Below are positions 44,217 to 54,300 of a stretch of 64,000 nt of DNA, piece by piece (within the stretch, counting starts at the first letter, position 1; each line of letters starts with the position of its first letter). The stretch covers positions 1,002,001-1,066,000 of the forward strand of contig JACJYR010000001.1 in NCBI GenBank assembly GCA_020636005.1, given 5' to 3'. The notes under the pieces are model-generated. The model did not search any database and had not been told where the DNA came from. It saw nothing but the letters and a program-made list of their open reading frames with translations. Source of the stretch: Lewinellaceae bacterium (lineage in GTDB: Bacteria; Bacteroidota; Bacteroidia; Chitinophagales; Saprospiraceae). Both the position numbers and the translations under genes were made by a program.

Positions 44217-46274
44217 TTATTTTCTGGCTTCTTTGAAGTTTTCAAACTCAATCAGGGTAGCATAACCATCGGTATCCAGCACCTGTGGTGCACCCTTTAG
44301 CTTTTTGCTCAATAGCTGCACGAGACTGGTGCCAAAGGAAGTGCTGTTTTTCAGTTCGGGGGCGCCATGCCTCCCTACCCCATTGTCGGCGACTTTGAGG
44401 CAAAGTTTACCGGCATCGTTTTTCCATAGAGAAATTTCCACTACGCCCTCCCGCCCGTCCGGGAAGGCGTATTTCAGCGCATTGGTCACCAGTTCGTTGA
44501 TAATGAGGCCGAGCGGGATGGCCGTGTCCACGTCGAGGTGGAGCGGTTCGAGATGGTAGGTGATTTTGATACGGTTGTCGTCGAGGCGGAAAGCGTCGAG
44601 CAGCGTGTCGCCGAGGTTGTGGAGGTAGTCCCGCATCTCGACGGCTGCGAGGTTGTCGCCCATGTAGAGCTTTTGGTGGATGAGGCCCATCGCTTCCACC
44701 CGGTTTTGGCCCTCCCGCACGGCGTCGAGGGCTGCGTCGTCTTTGATGTGTTTGGACTGTAGGTAGAGCAGGCTGGACAGCACCTGCAGGTTGTTCTTCA
44801 CCCGGTGGTGGATTTCCTTTATCAAAAATTCCTTTTCCTGGTTGCGCTGTCGCAAAATACGGGTCAGGCGGAAAAGCATGGCCCCGCCTGCCAGCGACAG
44901 CCCCAGGATGCCCATGATGAACCAAAAGCGGGTGCGCTGCTGTTGGAGGACAAGCTCCTGTTGAGCGATGGTGGCCTCCTTTTTCTCGGTTTCGTATTTG
45001 GTACTCACGTCTTCGACCGCCTGGAATTTTTCTGCATTGAAAACGCTATCGTGGCTGACGAGGTAAGCCTGAAGCGCCCCCAGTGCCCTTCCAGGGTCTT
45101 TGAGGTGTTCGTTATAGAGGGTGTATAATTGAAATTGTGCGACGGATAAAAAGGAATAATTTTTAAGTTGCGTTGCCAAAGGAACGGCCAACTCATAGTT
45201 GGTTTTGGATTTTACATAATCACCCTGCTCCATATAGATTTCACCCAGGCTCAAATAGGCACTGCACAAGGCCTGGTCGTATTCGGCTTCTTTTGCTACC
45301 CTGGCAAGACGCTCCACGATTTCGATGCGCTGCAGATAGGGCTTGCCCTGATCGCCCCACAACATGGCAAGGGCAGACAGGCCATCTGCGAGCAGTCTTT
45401 TGTCGCCAGTTTTTTCCGCCAGTTGCATGGCGCTTTCGAAGTAGAATGCCGCCGAATCCAGGGCCATCAATTTTTGGTGGGCATCTCCCATCAAGCGGAA
45501 AACATAAGCCATACTGCGCTCATTGCCGAGGCCCTTTTTCAGGTTCAAAGATTTTCTATAATAGCCAAGTGCCAAATCGCATTTGTCCAGGAAATCGCAA
45601 TTTATCTGCCCAAGGCTTTGATAGCTCCTCGCTATACCATCCTGGTTTCCCAGCTTTTCAAAGGTCTTCAGTGCTTCAAGCTGCATTTCCAAAGCGTGAT
45701 CATATCGCAACTGATCCATGAAAATAAAGGAGAGGGTGCCCAGGGAGTTGGCTTTTGCTTTTAGGATACCCGATGCTTCGCTCAGTTCAATCGCCCGTTG
45801 AAGGCAGGAGGTGGCAGAATCCATGTTGGATTGATAATAATACCAATTGCCCATATTGCTAACGGTACCGGCGTAGCCTTCCAGGATTTTGGACTGGTCT
45901 TTACTACCGCTGCGCTGCACCAACTTTTCGTATTCCAGTTTGGCAAGGCTATAGTACTGCCAGGAGGAGTCAAAGTTGGAGACCATAATATGGGAAACAC
46001 CCAAATCCTTGTAGGCGGTGGCCAATGCCAGGTTGTTGCCCGTTAATTTGCTCAGGCTGACCACCTGATAGCCGTAGGCTTTGGATTTCTCCAAATCGGA
46101 GTTGAAGGAAAGTTTCTGCAACTCGCCCAAAACCTCAATTTTCTTTTCCAGGTCGGTCAGCCTGGACAAAACTTTGGTAAGGCTGTCAATGGCAGGGGTT
46201 TGAGCGACCAGCAAACAGGGGATAAGTGCCACTAGGGCAACCAATACGGCATGGATGGTTTTAGTAGTTTGCAT
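44217..46274 (-). CDS. TPR-containing sensor histidine kinase (HisKA_2 type)
   Basis: 685 residues. Signal peptide (TIHAVLVALVALIPCLLVAQ), periplasmic region with about seven tetratricopeptide units (ALATAYKDLGVSHIMVSNFD; ARSYQSLGQINCDFLDKC), a membrane helix (FWFIMGILGLSLAGGAMLF, about 440-460), then a HisKA_2 domain with the phospho-acceptor His (EIHHRVKNNLQVLSSLL) and an ATPase domain (LIINELVTNALKYAF; VADNGVG; TSFGTSLVQLLSKK). Starts 16 bp after the response regulator gene 46291-46653; one operon. Stimulus not known. Confidence 0.92.
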   Translation of the reverse strand: MQTTKTIHAVLVALVALIPCLLVAQTPAIDSLTKVLSRLTDLEKKIEVLGELQKLSFNSDLEKSKAYGYQVVSLSKLTGNNLALATAYKDLGVSHIMVSNFDSSWQYYSLAKLEYEKLVQRSGSKDQSKILEGYAGTVSNMGNWYYYQSNMDSATSCLQRAIELSEASGILKAKANSLGTLSFIFMDQLRYDHALEMQLEALKTFEKLGNQDGIARSYQSLGQINCDFLDKCDLALGYYRKSLNLKKGLGNERSMAYVFRLMGDAHQKLMALDSAAFYFESAMQLAEKTGDKRLLADGLSALAMLWGDQGKPYLQRIEIVERLARVAKEAEYDQALCSAYLSLGEIYMEQGDYVKSKTNYELAVPLATQLKNYSFLSVAQFQLYTLYNEHLKDPGRALGALQAYLVSHDSVFNAEKFQAVEDVSTKYETEKKEATIAQQELVLQQQRTRFWFIMGILGLSLAGGAMLFRLTRILRQRNQEKEFLIKEIHHRVKNNLQVLSSLLYLQSKHIKDDAALDAVREGQNRVEAMGLIHQKLYMGDNLAAVEMRDYLHNLGDTLLDAFRLDDNRIKITYHLEPLHLDVDTAIPLGLIINELVTNALKYAFPDGREGVVEISLWKNDAGKLCLKVADNGVGRHGAPELKNSTSFGTSLVQLLSKKLKGAPQVLDTDGYATLIEFENFKEARK

Positions 46275-46290
46275 TCCAATTTTTTCAACC

Positions 46291-46653
46291 TCATTTCACT
46301 ATATCTTCCAGGCATTCTTTGAGTTGCCGCCGGGTAAAAGGTTTGTACAGCACCTCCGTGCCTGCGTAAAATTGTGCAGATGCCTCCATATCCTCCCAAC
46401 GGGAACCCGTTACCATGAGCACCCTTACCAGAAAACGGGTGCGCAATAACTGGGCGAGTTCCATGCCATCCATATTGTGTTGCATCAAAAAATTGAGGAT
46501 GGCCACATCGGGAAGGTACCGGGCGCTGAATGCCAGCGCCTCCCCGGCATCGTGGGCGCAGATGACCCGGTGACCATGCTGCTCCAACGCCATGCGGAGA
46601 TCGAGGGCAATGACGGGTTCGTCTTCAACCAAAAGAATGGTCAGTGGTCGCAT
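46291..46653 (-). CDS. CheY-like receiver protein with Asn in place of the phospho-acceptor Asp
   Basis: 120 residues: single receiver domain, no output domain. Acidic pair at LVEDEP (residues 8-13), Thr in LMVTGSR and Lys in LYKPF are in place, but at residue 54 the expected Asp (PDVAILDxxL) is Asn (PDVAILNFLMQ; codon AAT at 46494-46492). This would prevent normal phosphorylation, or Asn could be deamidated. It precedes the kinase by 16 bp. Compare family members: D to N here is one base change (GAT to AAT). Confidence 0.9.
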   Translation of the reverse strand: MRPLTILLVEDEPVIALDLRMALEQHGHRVICAHDAGEALAFSARYLPDVAILNFLMQHNMDGMELAQLLRTRFLVRVLMVTGSRWEDMEASAQFYAGTEVLYKPFTRRQLKECLEDIVK

Positions 46654-46744
46654 AGGCCGTATCGGTGAAAAACTGCCTGAAAATCCGGGTGCCCGGGCAC
46701 AACATGCCCTGGCAAAATTGCACGGATTAAAATCAAGTTATGCT

Positions 46745-47059
46745 TTAATCTATGGAGGCTATTTTGCCTCTGGTATCTGCCGAAAGTTCCCGGCGGGCTT
46801 TTATATCCTCGACATCAATTGAATGCTTATTACCCACGACTTTTCGTTGGGCCTGGCCTTCGGGCCGGAAAGTTTCCAGCTTGTCCAGGCTGGAGTGGCG
46901 GCGATCCATACGAATGCCAGTGTGCTGGCGGTCGTTGGAGCCGGGCATGATTTGATGGCCAGGCGAAGCAGGTTGGGGAGGTTTGTTTCCCATTTGCAAC
47001 AAAAGGAATACACCGCAGGAAACGGCCAGGGCAATGATAAGCAAGACTTTCATTTTCAT
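46745..47059 (-). CDS. Small predicted membrane-anchored protein of unknown function
   Basis: 104 residues. N-terminal hydrophobic segment MKMKVLLIIALAVSCGVFLLL, then a polar, Arg/Lys-rich tail (SLDKLETFRPEGQAQRKV). Same strand and order as the receiver/kinase pair (91 bp upstream of the receiver). No family recognised. A Cys in the hydrophobic segment (AVSCG) could act as a lipobox. Coding status is uncertain. Confidence 0.45.
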   Translation of the reverse strand: MKMKVLLIIALAVSCGVFLLLQMGNKPPQPASPGHQIMPGSNDRQHTGIRMDRRHSSLDKLETFRPEGQAQRKVVGNKHSIDVEDIKARRELSADTRGKIASID

Positions 47060-47271
47060 AATGCTCTTATTTTTGATGTCTTGCCAAATATCGTTGCAGA
47101 AAGGAGGATCGGCAATTTATTCCAGGGAATGCCAGCAGAAATTCAGGGAGGCAAGGGGATTTTTCAGGGAAAGAATTCGGGGAAATCCGGTCGGGAATTT
47201 AACTTCAAAAGAATAGGGTTGGAAGCCTGGAGTGAGGATGGCCTGAACTGGATGTTCCACAAAAAGAAAAA

Positions 47272-47296
47272 GCCCCGGCAAACCAACTGCCGGGGC
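47272..47296 (-). terminator. Terminator of fusA
   Basis: GCCCCGGCA and TGCCGGGGC form a perfect 9 bp stem with a 7 nt loop, followed on the - strand by TTTTTCTTTTT. 27 bp after the fusA stop. Confidence 0.85.
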
Positions 47297-47323
47297 CTTT
47301 TTCGTTTTGTCCTATTTTGAGCA

Positions 47324-49459
47324 TCAGGCTTTTACCAAGCCCTTTGCCTTGTCAATCACGTCTTGTGCGATGTTCTTCGGTGCCTCGGCATAGTGCGAGA
47401 ATTCCATCGTCGAGCTGGCACGGCCCGATGTGATGGTACGCAACTGGGTCACGTAGCCGAACATTTCGGAAAGCGGCACTTCTGCCTGGATGGCGATGGC
47501 ACCTCCGGAACGTGGTTCCTGGTTCTTAGGCATCCCGCGGCGGCGGTTCAGGTCGCCGATGACAGAACCCGTATATTCGTCGGGCGTCACGACTTCCAGC
47601 TTCATGATAGGTTCCATGATGACAGGGTTGCACTTGGGCGCAGCCTCCCGGAAACCTTCTTTGGCACAAAGCTCAAAGGCGATGGGCTTCGAGTCAACAG
47701 AGTGCATGGAACCATCGTGTACCCGCACTTTCATGCTTTCGATGTTGTAGCCAGCCAGTACACCGTTGTCCATCATGGCATTGAAGCCGTCTTTGATGGG
47801 CTTCTGGTAGTTCTTGTCAATCGAACCACCCGTAATGCCCCACTCGAACTGCAGCTTGGTCTTGCCGGATTTGAAATCGTCTGTTTCAAGGAATTCAGGG
47901 TCGGCAGGGCCAAGTTCAAATTCCATGTCTGCGAACAAACCGGAACCACCCGATTGTTTCTTCAAACGCTCCCGGTGGTTGACCATCTTGGTCAGGGCTT
48001 CTTTGTAGTTCACCTGGGGCATACCTTGGTTGCACTCTACTTTGAACTCCCGGCGGAGGCGGTCCACAATGATTTCGAGGTGAAGCTCGCCCATCCCGCT
48101 GATGACGGTCTGGTTGGTTTCTTTATCGTAACGGACTTTGAAGGTCGGGTCTTCTTCTGCCAACTTGGCCAGGCCCATGCCCAATTTGTCGAGGTCTTTT
48201 TGCGACTTTGGTTCAATGGCAATACCGATAACCGGATCAGGGAAGCTCATGCTTTCCAACACAATCGGCCTTTTTTCATCACATACCGTATCGCCAGTTC
48301 GAAGGTCTTTGAAGCCCACTGCTGCTGCGATGTCGCCTGCTTCCACCTTGTCGATAGGGTTCTGCTTGTTGGCGTGCATCTGGTACAGGCGGGAGAGGCG
48401 CTCCCGCTTCCCCGAACGGGTGTTGAGCACGGTATCGCCAGCGTTGAGCACACCAGAATATACCCGCATGAAGCACAACCGGCCCACATAGGGGTCAGTC
48501 GCAATCTTGAATGCAAGGGCGGTGAAAGGCTCGTCGGAAGATGGTTTACGAACCTCTTCTTTGTCGGTGTCGGGATTGATGCCAACGATACCTTCGATGT
48601 CCATTGGAGACGGAAGGTAGGCACAAACGGAGTCAAGCATGGCCTGCACACCTTTGTTTTTGAAAGCAGAACCGCAAAGCACCGGAGTAATGCTCATATT
48701 AATGGTAGCCTTACGAAGGGCGGCCCTCAACTCATCTGCTCCGATAGAGTCAGGATCTTCGAAGAATTTTTCCATCAGGCTGTCGTCGTATTCAGCGGCA
48801 GCCTCCAGCATTTTCATGCGGTATTCCTGCACGACTTCCACCAGGTCTTCGGGGATAGGGACTACTTCGTAAGTCATGCCCTGATCGCTGTCGTTCCAAA
48901 TTCTGGCTTCGTTGGTGATGAGGTCAACTACGCCTTTGAACTTTTCTTCCGCACCGATTGGCACTTGAAGCGGCACCGGACGTGCGCCCAGTTTTTCCTT
49001 AATATCATTCACGACGTTGAAGAAATCGGCGCCGCTCCGATCCATTTTATTTACGAAAGCGAAGCGGGGAACCTTATAGCGGTTGGCCTGGCGCCAAACA
49101 GTTTCTGATTGCGGCTCAACACCAGATACGGCACAGAAAAGAGCGACAGTGCCATCCAGCACCCTTAATGAGCGCTCCACCTCCACGGTAAAGTCCACGT
49201 GGCCGGGGGTGTCGATGATGTTGATGGAATAAAGGTCGTCCTTCCATTTCCAGGATGTCTTTGTGGCGGCAGAAGTGATGGTGATACCACGCTCCTGTTC
49301 CTGCTCCATCCAGTCCATGGTGGCTGCACCGTCGTGTACCTCACCGATTTTATGGGTCATACCGGTATAGTAAAGCACCCGCTCAGTGGTGGTGGTTTTA
49401 CCAGCGTCAATGTGGGCGGCAATGCCGATGTTCCTAGTGAATTTTAAATCTTTAGACAT
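47324..49459 (-). CDS. fusA: Elongation factor G
   Basis: 711 residues, full length. GTPase that moves tRNA and mRNA during translation. G1 AHIDAGKTTTTERVL, G2 RGITITSAAT, G3 DTPGHVDFT, G4 NKMDRSGAD; then domain II and the C-terminal domains ending AQDVIDKAKGLVKA. Last gene of the str cluster (rpsL-rpsG-fusA), but separated from rpsG by 332 bp that hold a 115 bp dispersed repeat and a hairpin, so expression may be partly uncoupled. A 581-codon open frame on the other strand is a shadow. Confidence 0.98.
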   Translation of the reverse strand: MSKDLKFTRNIGIAAHIDAGKTTTTERVLYYTGMTHKIGEVHDGAATMDWMEQEQERGITITSAATKTSWKWKDDLYSINIIDTPGHVDFTVEVERSLRVLDGTVALFCAVSGVEPQSETVWRQANRYKVPRFAFVNKMDRSGADFFNVVNDIKEKLGARPVPLQVPIGAEEKFKGVVDLITNEARIWNDSDQGMTYEVVPIPEDLVEVVQEYRMKMLEAAAEYDDSLMEKFFEDPDSIGADELRAALRKATINMSITPVLCGSAFKNKGVQAMLDSVCAYLPSPMDIEGIVGINPDTDKEEVRKPSSDEPFTALAFKIATDPYVGRLCFMRVYSGVLNAGDTVLNTRSGKRERLSRLYQMHANKQNPIDKVEAGDIAAAVGFKDLRTGDTVCDEKRPIVLESMSFPDPVIGIAIEPKSQKDLDKLGMGLAKLAEEDPTFKVRYDKETNQTVISGMGELHLEIIVDRLRREFKVECNQGMPQVNYKEALTKMVNHRERLKKQSGGSGLFADMEFELGPADPEFLETDDFKSGKTKLQFEWGITGGSIDKNYQKPIKDGFNAMMDNGVLAGYNIESMKVRVHDGSMHSVDSKPIAFELCAKEGFREAAPKCNPVIMEPIMKLEVVTPDEYTGSVIGDLNRRRGMPKNQEPRSGGAIAIQAEVPLSEMFGYVTQLRTITSGRASSTMEFSHYAEAPKNIAQDVIDKAKGLVKA

Positions 49460-49505
49460 AGCTATACTCCTTGAGGGATTTATTTACAATGGTTGATAAA
49501 GTTGA

Positions 49506-49620
49506 CTAAGGATCGAAGGAAAAATAATCCCGATTTCACATCGGGATTATTTTTAAAAAACCCTTCCAGTAATGGGGTTTCAAAATCAAAATAGGGAAGT
49601 TATTTTTTCATCGTTACTAA
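49506..49620. repeat. 115-bp dispersed repeat with imperfect terminal inverted repeats, copy 2
   Basis: Same length and near-identical to 5122-5236, same orientation. The 12 bp stem (AATAATCCCGAT/ATCGGGATTATT) is kept and its 5 nt loop differs (TTCAC against ATGAA). Inserted between rpsG and fusA in the str cluster. Confidence 0.8.
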
Positions 49621-49722
49621 GGTTCAGAAGGTTGATAGTGGGCAACATTTTTTTGCAAAACACTTCACCCATGTGGAGGCGACCCAACTGTTTTTCCGAA
49701 ACCGGGTGGCCAATTATGTTTA

Positions 49723-49757
49723 ATGGGTTTGACAAGTTGAAGCCTCGTCAAACCCAT
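49723..49757. other. Hairpin between rpsG and fusA
   Basis: ATGGGTTTGAC and GTCAAACCCAT form a perfect 11 bp stem with a 13 nt loop, 35 bp after the rpsG stop on the - strand. No U tract follows, so it may be a processing site or attenuator rather than a terminator. Confidence 0.5.
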
Positions 49758-49791
49758 CAAATATCTTTCAAGATCGTACAACGGCCAGCAC

Positions 49792-50259
49792 TTAAGTCCG
49801 GAAGTGGGCAAAGGCACGGTTTGCTTCTGCCATCCTGTGCGTGTCCTCTTTTCTTTTCACGGCAGCACCTTCGCCCTTGCTGGCGGCTATGATTTCTGCA
49901 GCCAGTTTTTCGGCAAAGCCTTTGCCACTGCGTTCCCGTGCGAAGCGGATCATCCATTTCATGCCAATGGACACCTTGCGCTTGGCCCGTATTTCCTGTG
50001 GGATTTGGAAAGTAGCACCGCCAATCCTGCGGGCTTTTACTTCTACTTGCGGCATGGCGTTGTTCAACGCTTTTTTCCAGACCTGGTGCTCATCCTGTTT
50101 CAGGCGATCCTTTACCATGTCCATTGCGTCATAAAATAAAGTGAACGCAGTTGACTTTTTGCCCTGCAACATCATGTTGTTCACGAACTGGGTAACCAAT
50201 GGATCGCTGTAACGGGGATCCGGCATCAATGGCCGCTGTTTAGGTTTATGCTTCCTCAT
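49792..50259 (-). CDS. rpsG: 30S ribosomal protein S7
   Basis: 155 residues from the ATG at 50259; the open frame runs further upstream without homology. Structural protein of the small subunit that nucleates the head of 16S rRNA. Family marks: MRKHKPKQRPLMPDPRYSD, LVTQFVNNMMLQGKKSTAF, ARRIGGATFQIPQEIRAKRK. Follows rpsL by 106 bp. Confidence 0.97.
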   Translation of the reverse strand: MRKHKPKQRPLMPDPRYSDPLVTQFVNNMMLQGKKSTAFTLFYDAMDMVKDRLKQDEHQVWKKALNNAMPQVEVKARRIGGATFQIPQEIRAKRKVSIGMKWMIRFARERSGKGFAEKLAAEIIAASKGEGAAVKRKEDTHRMAEANRAFAHFRT

Positions 50260-50365
50260 TAAAATTAAGGATTGAATGATTGAAGGTTTGAATTTTCCAA
50301 CGCCTCCAATGAATATCTTTTTGTTAAAAAATAATGTCAATGATTATCGGGAAAACACGCCGTTA

Positions 50366-50740
50366 CTACTTCTTGGGCCGCTTGGTACCGTACTGGCTGC
50401 GGCTCTTTTTGCGGTTGTTGACCCCTGCCGTGTCCAGAGCGCCCCTCACGATGGTGTAACGGACACCGGGAAGGTCTTTCACCCTGCCGCCGCGCACCAA
50501 AACAATCGAGTGCTCCTGAAGGTTGTGGCCTTCGCCCGGAATATAGGCGATGACTTCTATCTGGTTGGTCAAACGAACCTTGGCTACTTTACGGAGGGCC
50601 GAGTTCGGCTTCTTGGGCGTGGTGGTGTAAACCCTGGTGCAAACGCCCCGTCGCTGTGGGCATGCGCCCAAAGCCCTGGATTTGCTCTTGAGTTCAATTT
50701 TCTTCCTGCCTTTACGAATCAATTGATTGATAGTTGGCAT
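50366..50740 (-). CDS. rpsL: 30S ribosomal protein S12
   Basis: 124 residues. Decoding-centre protein; KSKSRALGACPQRRGVCTRV and TTPKKPNSALRKVAKVRL are canonical, including the Lys in the KPNSA loop whose mutation can give streptomycin resistance. First gene of the str cluster. The 5' region (50741-50873) contains a -7 promoter element. Confidence 0.98.
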   Translation of the reverse strand: MPTINQLIRKGRKKIELKSKSRALGACPQRRGVCTRVYTTTPKKPNSALRKVAKVRLTNQIEVIAYIPGEGHNLQEHSIVLVRGGRVKDLPGVRYTIVRGALDTAGVNNRKKSRSQYGTKRPKK

Positions 50741-50865
50741 AATTCCTTTATTTTCCTTGTTTTTCCGATAATTTTATTGAAGAAAACACCTGCTGACGGT
50801 GCAAAAAATGAAGCTTTTAGGCGTCATTTATTTTAGAAAACCAAAGGGTTTTCCAAAAGCGAGCG

Positions 50866-50873
50866 CAAATGTA
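50866..50873 (-). promoter_or_regulatory. -7 promoter element upstream of rpsL
   Basis: TACATTTG on the - strand, an exact TAnnTTTG, 125 bp before the rpsL start. No clear -33 TTG. Long leader possible. Confidence 0.4.
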
Positions 50874-51108
50874 GGAGTTTTTGATTGAATTTTGGTAAGG
50901 GACGTTCAAAATAATTTTATTCAAGAATGACGGGGAAAGATAGGTGTGGAAAGGACAACCCCTTCCTGTAGGAAAGGGTCGTCGCAGGGAATAAATTCCC
51001 GAGGTACTAACTTTGGTATTCCAGGGCTAATCAGGCGCGGAGGTTTGAGGAACGCCCAGGGAATACGGGCAGGTTAAATCGGTGATGAAAAGCCTTTTCC
51101 CAGGGGAA

Positions 51109-51129
51109 GGGGTAGCAGGGCACTACCCC
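51109..51129. other. Small hairpin in the 633-bp gap between rpsL and the sensor kinase
   Basis: GGGGTAG and CTACCCC with a 7 nt loop. The rest of 50741-51373 holds no gene or other clear feature; an 84-codon frame starting at TTG (51377) is not accepted as a gene. Confidence 0.35.
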
Positions 51130-51373
51130 TTGAACGACAACATGGAGAACGGTTTTTTGGGGTTAAACAAGCGGCTTGTGAATGTTCGTGGTGGCCTGGC
51201 CGGAAAGCCCAGCCAAACCGGGAAATTATTTTGCCTGGTTTTTTGATAGGCTAACAGTGTGAGGAGATTGGCTTGTTTGATAGCTCCAAGATAAGGGCAA
51301 TTACTGCACGAGTAAAGAAGCAATGAACCAATGTACCAGTTCAGCCAACGAACAGCCCATTTAGAAGAACGAA

Positions 51374-54300
51374 TCAAAGCAGGGGCAGCCTCAGCACTAC
51401 CCGTGTCCCTGTGGACACTCCAGTGCCATCTTTCAAGTCAATGATTTCAAAGTTGCTGCTACTGCCCTCTTCCTGTTCCAGGAGCTTTAGCCGCCTCTCG
51501 GTGATGGAAAGTGCTTTTGATTCATGTTTAACGGTTTGGCTCTTTTGGTGTCTGGCTGCTTCCCGTCCCTGGCCGTTGTCCTCCACGCTGCAGATCAGGC
51601 TCCCGTCCCGCTTGTCAAAACGGACGGTGACCCGGCCCCTGCCATTATTGTTCGACAGCCCATGCCAGATAGCGTTTTCCACGAAGGGCTGCAGGATCAT
51701 CGTTGGCAAGATAGTCTCGTCGGGATCAAGCGCTTCGTCCACCTTAAATATATACTCAAAATCCCCCTCGAAACGCATGGCTTCGGTTTTACAATACATT
51801 TCCAGCAGTTCGATTTCCTCCGAGACGGAGATGTATTTGTTGGCCGCATATTTCAGGATTTTACGCATCAGCCCGGCGAACCGGCCCAGATAGTCGCTTG
51901 CCGTCTCAATATCCTTTTTAAGGATATAACTATTGATGGAGTTCATGCTGTTGAAGATGAAATGGGGGTTCATCTGCAGGCGCAGCACGGCGGTTTCGGT
52001 TTCGGCCACCAGGAGCTTGTACTCTGCTTCTTTTTGGCGGAACTCGGCTTCCTTTTGTTTGAACTCTGCTTCTTTGCGGCGCATCTCTTCCTGTTTTTTG
52101 ATTTGGTTGATGCGGAAACGGTAGTAGGCGTAGAGAAGGGAAAGAATGGCCAAAGCGACGATGGCCATGAACCACCAGGTTTGGGTCCAATGAGGGGCGA
52201 TTGTAAAGTGAATGGATTTGGCTGCAATTCCATTTCCATCAGAATTATTTGCAAAAAACCAAAAAGTATATTCACCATGTGGCAGGTTGGGGAATCTGGC
52301 CACTCCTTTTTCCCCCTTTTCTAGCCAGACTGTATCGTTGTTGACCCCGTCCATTTTATACCCCAATTGTACAGCCGCCGGGTCGCTGTAATCTATCCCG
52401 ACAAATTCAAACAAAAGGTCGTTGTCCCCATAGGGCCTTTCAAAATCGGTTATCTCACTGACGTTCGTTGCACCTGTTTTTTTGTCCATAAGGTCACCGG
52501 GCGTTGTGCTGTTTATTTCAATTCCGGTAAGCTGGATGATAGGGCTGTTCAAGAGTGGTCTTATACTATCAGGATTTACGATGGTTATCCCGTTGTTCCC
52601 CAGAAACCATAGCGAACCATCCACATGCCGCATGGCAGCCATCACGTCAAATACGGTGGATTGAATGCCGTCGGCCAGGGTGAAATGATTGAACGATGTA
52701 TCGGAAACATTGAATCTGACCAGTCCATTAGTGGTGCCCATCCAAAGGTTACCGCTGCCGTCGGCCAATATGCTCTGGATATTTTTGCTGATGAGGCCAT
52801 CCTTTTCGGTGTAATATACGGGCGGTTTCTGCAGATTGGTTTTGTCCATTTCCACCAACCCGTTCGAAGTAGCAATCCAAAGCATATTATTGTCAGTGCC
52901 TTCGTAGAAACCGTTAATTAAACCAGGAATTGGCATGATCCCTTTTTTTTCCAGTATTCCACTTGAAGTAAAATTAAACAGGCATACTTCAACGAATTTA
53001 TGACCAATATAAATAGTGTTGAGGGAGTCTTCGTAAATGGACTGGAAATAGTCAGCGTCGCCACTTGGGGGGTAAATTTGTTTCAAACGCCATTGCCCGC
53101 CTTCGTAAACTGCCAGGTATATCCCTTGTTGCAAGGTAGCTGCGAGGATTTTACCGTTGTGCAATTGATGAAAATAAACGACATAAGGAACGTGGTTTCC
53201 ATTGAGGTCATATACAGGTTCGAACTTTTCATTTTCGGGGGAGTAGCGAGCCACGCCCTGAACAGTGCCCACCCAGAGGCCCTGGGATTTGTCGAGCATG
53301 ATATGATTCGCCTGCCTGCCAAACAGCGAGTTGTATTCCGGGTTATTGGGATGATAGTGCCTTAGAACATTTGCTTGTTCATCCAGCATAAAAACCCCCT
53401 CGCCGAATGTGCTGCACCAGATATTTTTGTCTTTACATTGAACGATGGCCCTGAACTCGTAGCTTTTTGTGCCGTCAAAAAGCGGCATTTTGGGCTTCGC
53501 CCTTACTTTCGTTTTTTGAAGGTTGGCAAATGACAATCCATCCTCGCCGTTGATAAGCCACAAATTCCCGAAGCGGTCATAAAAAGGCTCCTCCAAATAG
53601 GGGCCGGGATCGTCATTTGGGCCTTTCAGTGACCTCACTTCCAGCTTTGAAAAACTACCGGCTTTTTTATCAAACAACGACAGTCCCTGACCGATTTCCG
53701 ACACCAGGAATTGCTCAGGATTATATGTTGCAAGCTGGTTCAGGCCAGGATTGGCGGTGGCGAAGCGGGTAAGCCTTGCATTCTTTTTGTCCCATTTGTA
53801 AACCCCCGAACGGGCAGCCAACCAAATAGCCGTATCGTGCTCGAAAATAACGTTCGGGATATACAAGCTATCGGTTTCGTTTCCGCTGAAATAGATAGGG
53901 CTTTTGGACAAGTTCCCCAATCCGTCATGCTCGAATACTTCCAACCCGGGGGATTTTCCGCCGTCTGTAGAAAATATGTATTTCAATTTCCCATCTGGAG
54001 AAAAACCTGGACAAAGGCTGATATCAAAATCAGGCCGTCCGAGGGGTTTTGAATGGCTGCCTTCGTAAATATTGTACCTGTAAATGTCTTTGTCCCCAGC
54101 TTGTACCCAGAGAAAGGAATCCTGCTCAAGGCAAACGGCACGGTATCCATCCAGGATGGGCAACCCGTTGTTATAGATGGTATCCCGCTGGAAATTGTCG
54201 CTTTTCCTGCGGTAGCAGTGAATAGAGGTCAGGGTACAGAACCAGATGTCGTGCTCCCTGTCTTCGAAGAAGTTGCCCGTGATGTAGTTCTCCTTCAGTG

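Noticed and set aside
47363..49108. 581-codon open frame antisense to fusA
   Set aside because: Codon-bias shadow of a conserved gene; no family resemblance.
51123..51377. 84-codon frame just after the sensor kinase
   Set aside because: Starts with TTG, no family pattern, overlaps the kinase stop, and part of it lies in a hairpin-rich non-coding region.
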